Assembly: GCF_008710095.1 (NCBI RefSeq)
Contig: NZ_VYKJ01000029.1
Span: 1-14,630 of the forward strand
Direction of reading: 5' to 3'
DNA length: 14,630 bases
Source: Affinibrenneria salicis
Lineage (GTDB): Bacteria > Pseudomonadota > Gammaproteobacteria > Enterobacterales > Enterobacteriaceae
Part shown: positions 13,869 through 14,630 of the stretch, one piece after another
Layout: each line of letters opens with the position of its first letter
Numbering within the stretch: the stretch's first letter is position 1
Position numbers and translations under genes: made by a program
The notes under the pieces: generated by a model
Seen by the model: only the letters and a program-made list of their open reading frames with translations
Database searches by the model: none
Told to the model about the DNA's origin: nothing

Positions 13869-14438
13869 TTACGTTTTGGCGCTCCGTTTTCTGCCGACGG
13901 GGAATTTTCGATATAAGGTATCTACTGCTACGTCATAAATCAGTGCCACCTGCTGTCGCGGGACGCCATTAGCCAGAAGGTGTCCGGCTTGTGCCCATTG
14001 CTCAGGCGTCAGCTTGGGCCTACGTCCACCGATGCGTCCTTTAGCCCTGGCGGCAGCCAAACCTGCACGGGTTCGTTCGACAATAAGTTCTCGCTCCATT
14101 TCAGCCATCGCCCCCATAATGTGAAAAACAAACCTTCCCATTGGCGTGGCGGTATCTATGGAGTCGGTCACGCTACGAAAATGAATCCCTCGTTGTTGCA
14201 ACGTGTCCATTAGTTTGACGAGTTGTCTCATACTGCGTCCCAATCGATCCAGTTTCCACACCGCGAGCGTATCCCCCGCCTGTAATGCCTTCAGCGCACG
14301 ATTGAGTTTTGGTTTTTTCTCTGTAGCTCCACCGATTTTCTCTTCAAATATCTGCTCACATCCTAACCGTTCTAGCGCTTCACGTTGTAAATCGGTGTTT
14401 TGGTCATTTGTTGATACCCTGACATAGCCTATTAACAC
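13869..14438 (-). CDS. serine recombinase, DNA invertase/resolvase (Pin/Hin type)
   Basis: A small serine recombinase of 189 residues, the size of Hin, Gin, Pin and Tn3-type resolvases, which invert or resolve DNA between two short sites through a Ser-DNA link. Seen: catalytic Ser9 in YVRVSTNDQN, Arg7, WKLDRLGRS (61-69) with the active-site Arg pair, the dimer helix MAEMERELIVERTRAGLAA (111-129), and a C-terminal helix-turn-helix (about 145-180, LTPEQWAQAGHLL to DTLYRKFP). Start GTG 14438 is chosen because AGGAGG (14451-14446) lies seven bases before it; the longer frame from TTG 14456 would include this site. It overlaps the tail of the interrupted gene upstream on the same strand. Its target sites are not evident: I see no 26-bp invertase crossover site or invertible gene in the window. 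Confidence 0.9.
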   Translation of the reverse strand: MLIGYVRVSTNDQNTDLQREALERLGCEQIFEEKIGGATEKKPKLNRALKALQAGDTLAVWKLDRLGRSMRQLVKLMDTLQQRGIHFRSVTDSIDTATPMGRFVFHIMGAMAEMERELIVERTRAGLAAARAKGRIGGRRPKLTPEQWAQAGHLLANGVPRQQVALIYDVAVDTLYRKFPVGRKRSAKT

Positions 14439-14616
14439 GCCGTTTCCTCCTGTCAAAAGGAGGGAGAATGCCAGATCGTCCGATAACGCTCATCTGCGTA
14501 ATTGTTGATTTAGGAAAATCAAAAGCGGCCATAAAACCATAAATGAATTCATCACGATTCAGCTCGTGGGTTATCTGTTCAAGCTGCTCGAAAATCCTCG
14601 CCTGATTAACTGCCAT
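14404..14616 (-). pseudogene. N-terminal fragment of a larger gene, possibly a DNA methyltransferase
   Basis: ATG 14616, with AAGGA eight bases upstream, opens a frame of 70 codons. The first 42 or so (AVNQARIFEQLEQITHELNR, then DEFIYGFMAAFDFPKSTITQ) look native and recall the N-termini of large stand-alone methyltransferase/restriction proteins. I recall this from general familiarity and cannot confirm it. After about position 14490 the frame becomes unrelated (GRSGILPPFDRRKRR) and runs through the ribosome site and start of the serine recombinase. This indicates that the recombinase and its flank replaced or interrupted the rest of the gene. The missing part is not on the other side of the recombinase within this window. 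Confidence 0.45.
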
Positions 14617-14630
14617 ACATGATCCTTCAG

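Noticed and set aside
1..14630. CRISPR array, rRNA genes, replication origin
   Set aside because: No regularly spaced repeats, no rRNA-like sequence and no iterons or replication gene were seen.

Overview
This is a mosaic accessory region from a bacterium of the Enterobacterales. The evidence is an F-plasmid-type resD gene, a 16-base match to the 3' end of enterobacterial tRNA-Phe, an SPI-7/PAPI-type conjugative element remnant, a MccF-like peptidase and IS3-family insertion sequences. The species cannot be fixed from the window. No housekeeping gene is present. About half of the window is decayed mobile DNA and the other half is an apparently intact restriction-modification island.

Positions 1-1300 hold two IS3-family pieces facing in opposite directions: an orfB tail on the + strand ending at 235, and a frameshifted orfA on the - strand starting from an end at 1297. 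Between them lies a hypothetical membrane-anchored protein gene whose first codons come from the left IS. Positions 1323-3275 carry a MccF-like LD-carboxypeptidase and an AT-rich three-helix membrane protein, both on the - strand. Positions 3338-4206 (+) are remnants of an integrative conjugative element, including a truncated RAQPRD-type gene. Positions 4272-6793 (-) hold a frameshifted resD, a secreted protein of unknown function, a P4-type integrase that has lost its catalytic C-terminus and runs in frame into the secreted protein, and an attachment core identical to the last 16 bases of tRNA-Phe.

Positions 7033-7328 are the wreck of a DUF1778/GNAT toxin-antitoxin operon: the antitoxin has an internal deletion and the toxin is cut after about 16 codons. 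The better preserved part follows: a tyrosine recombinase with a HicB-like C-terminal domain (7375-8502), its terminator, a 284-base gap, and an overlapping mod-res pair (8788-13763) encoding a complete type III restriction-modification system. A hairpin separates res from a convergent serine recombinase (13869-14438), which sits directly behind the severed N-terminus of another gene, possibly a second DNA methyltransferase.

The most interesting signal is a perfect 15-bp inverted repeat, ACTGATAATCCGGTG (8646-8660) and its complement (8773-8787), the second copy touching the mod start codon. It frames a 112-bp segment that should hold the mod promoter, and a tyrosine recombinase lies just upstream. 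The best sigma-70-like match I can see inside the segment points away from mod. An invertible promoter controlling a type III methyltransferase is therefore a testable hypothesis; nothing in one sequence can prove it. The AT-rich centre of mod also suggests exchange of its target-recognition domain.
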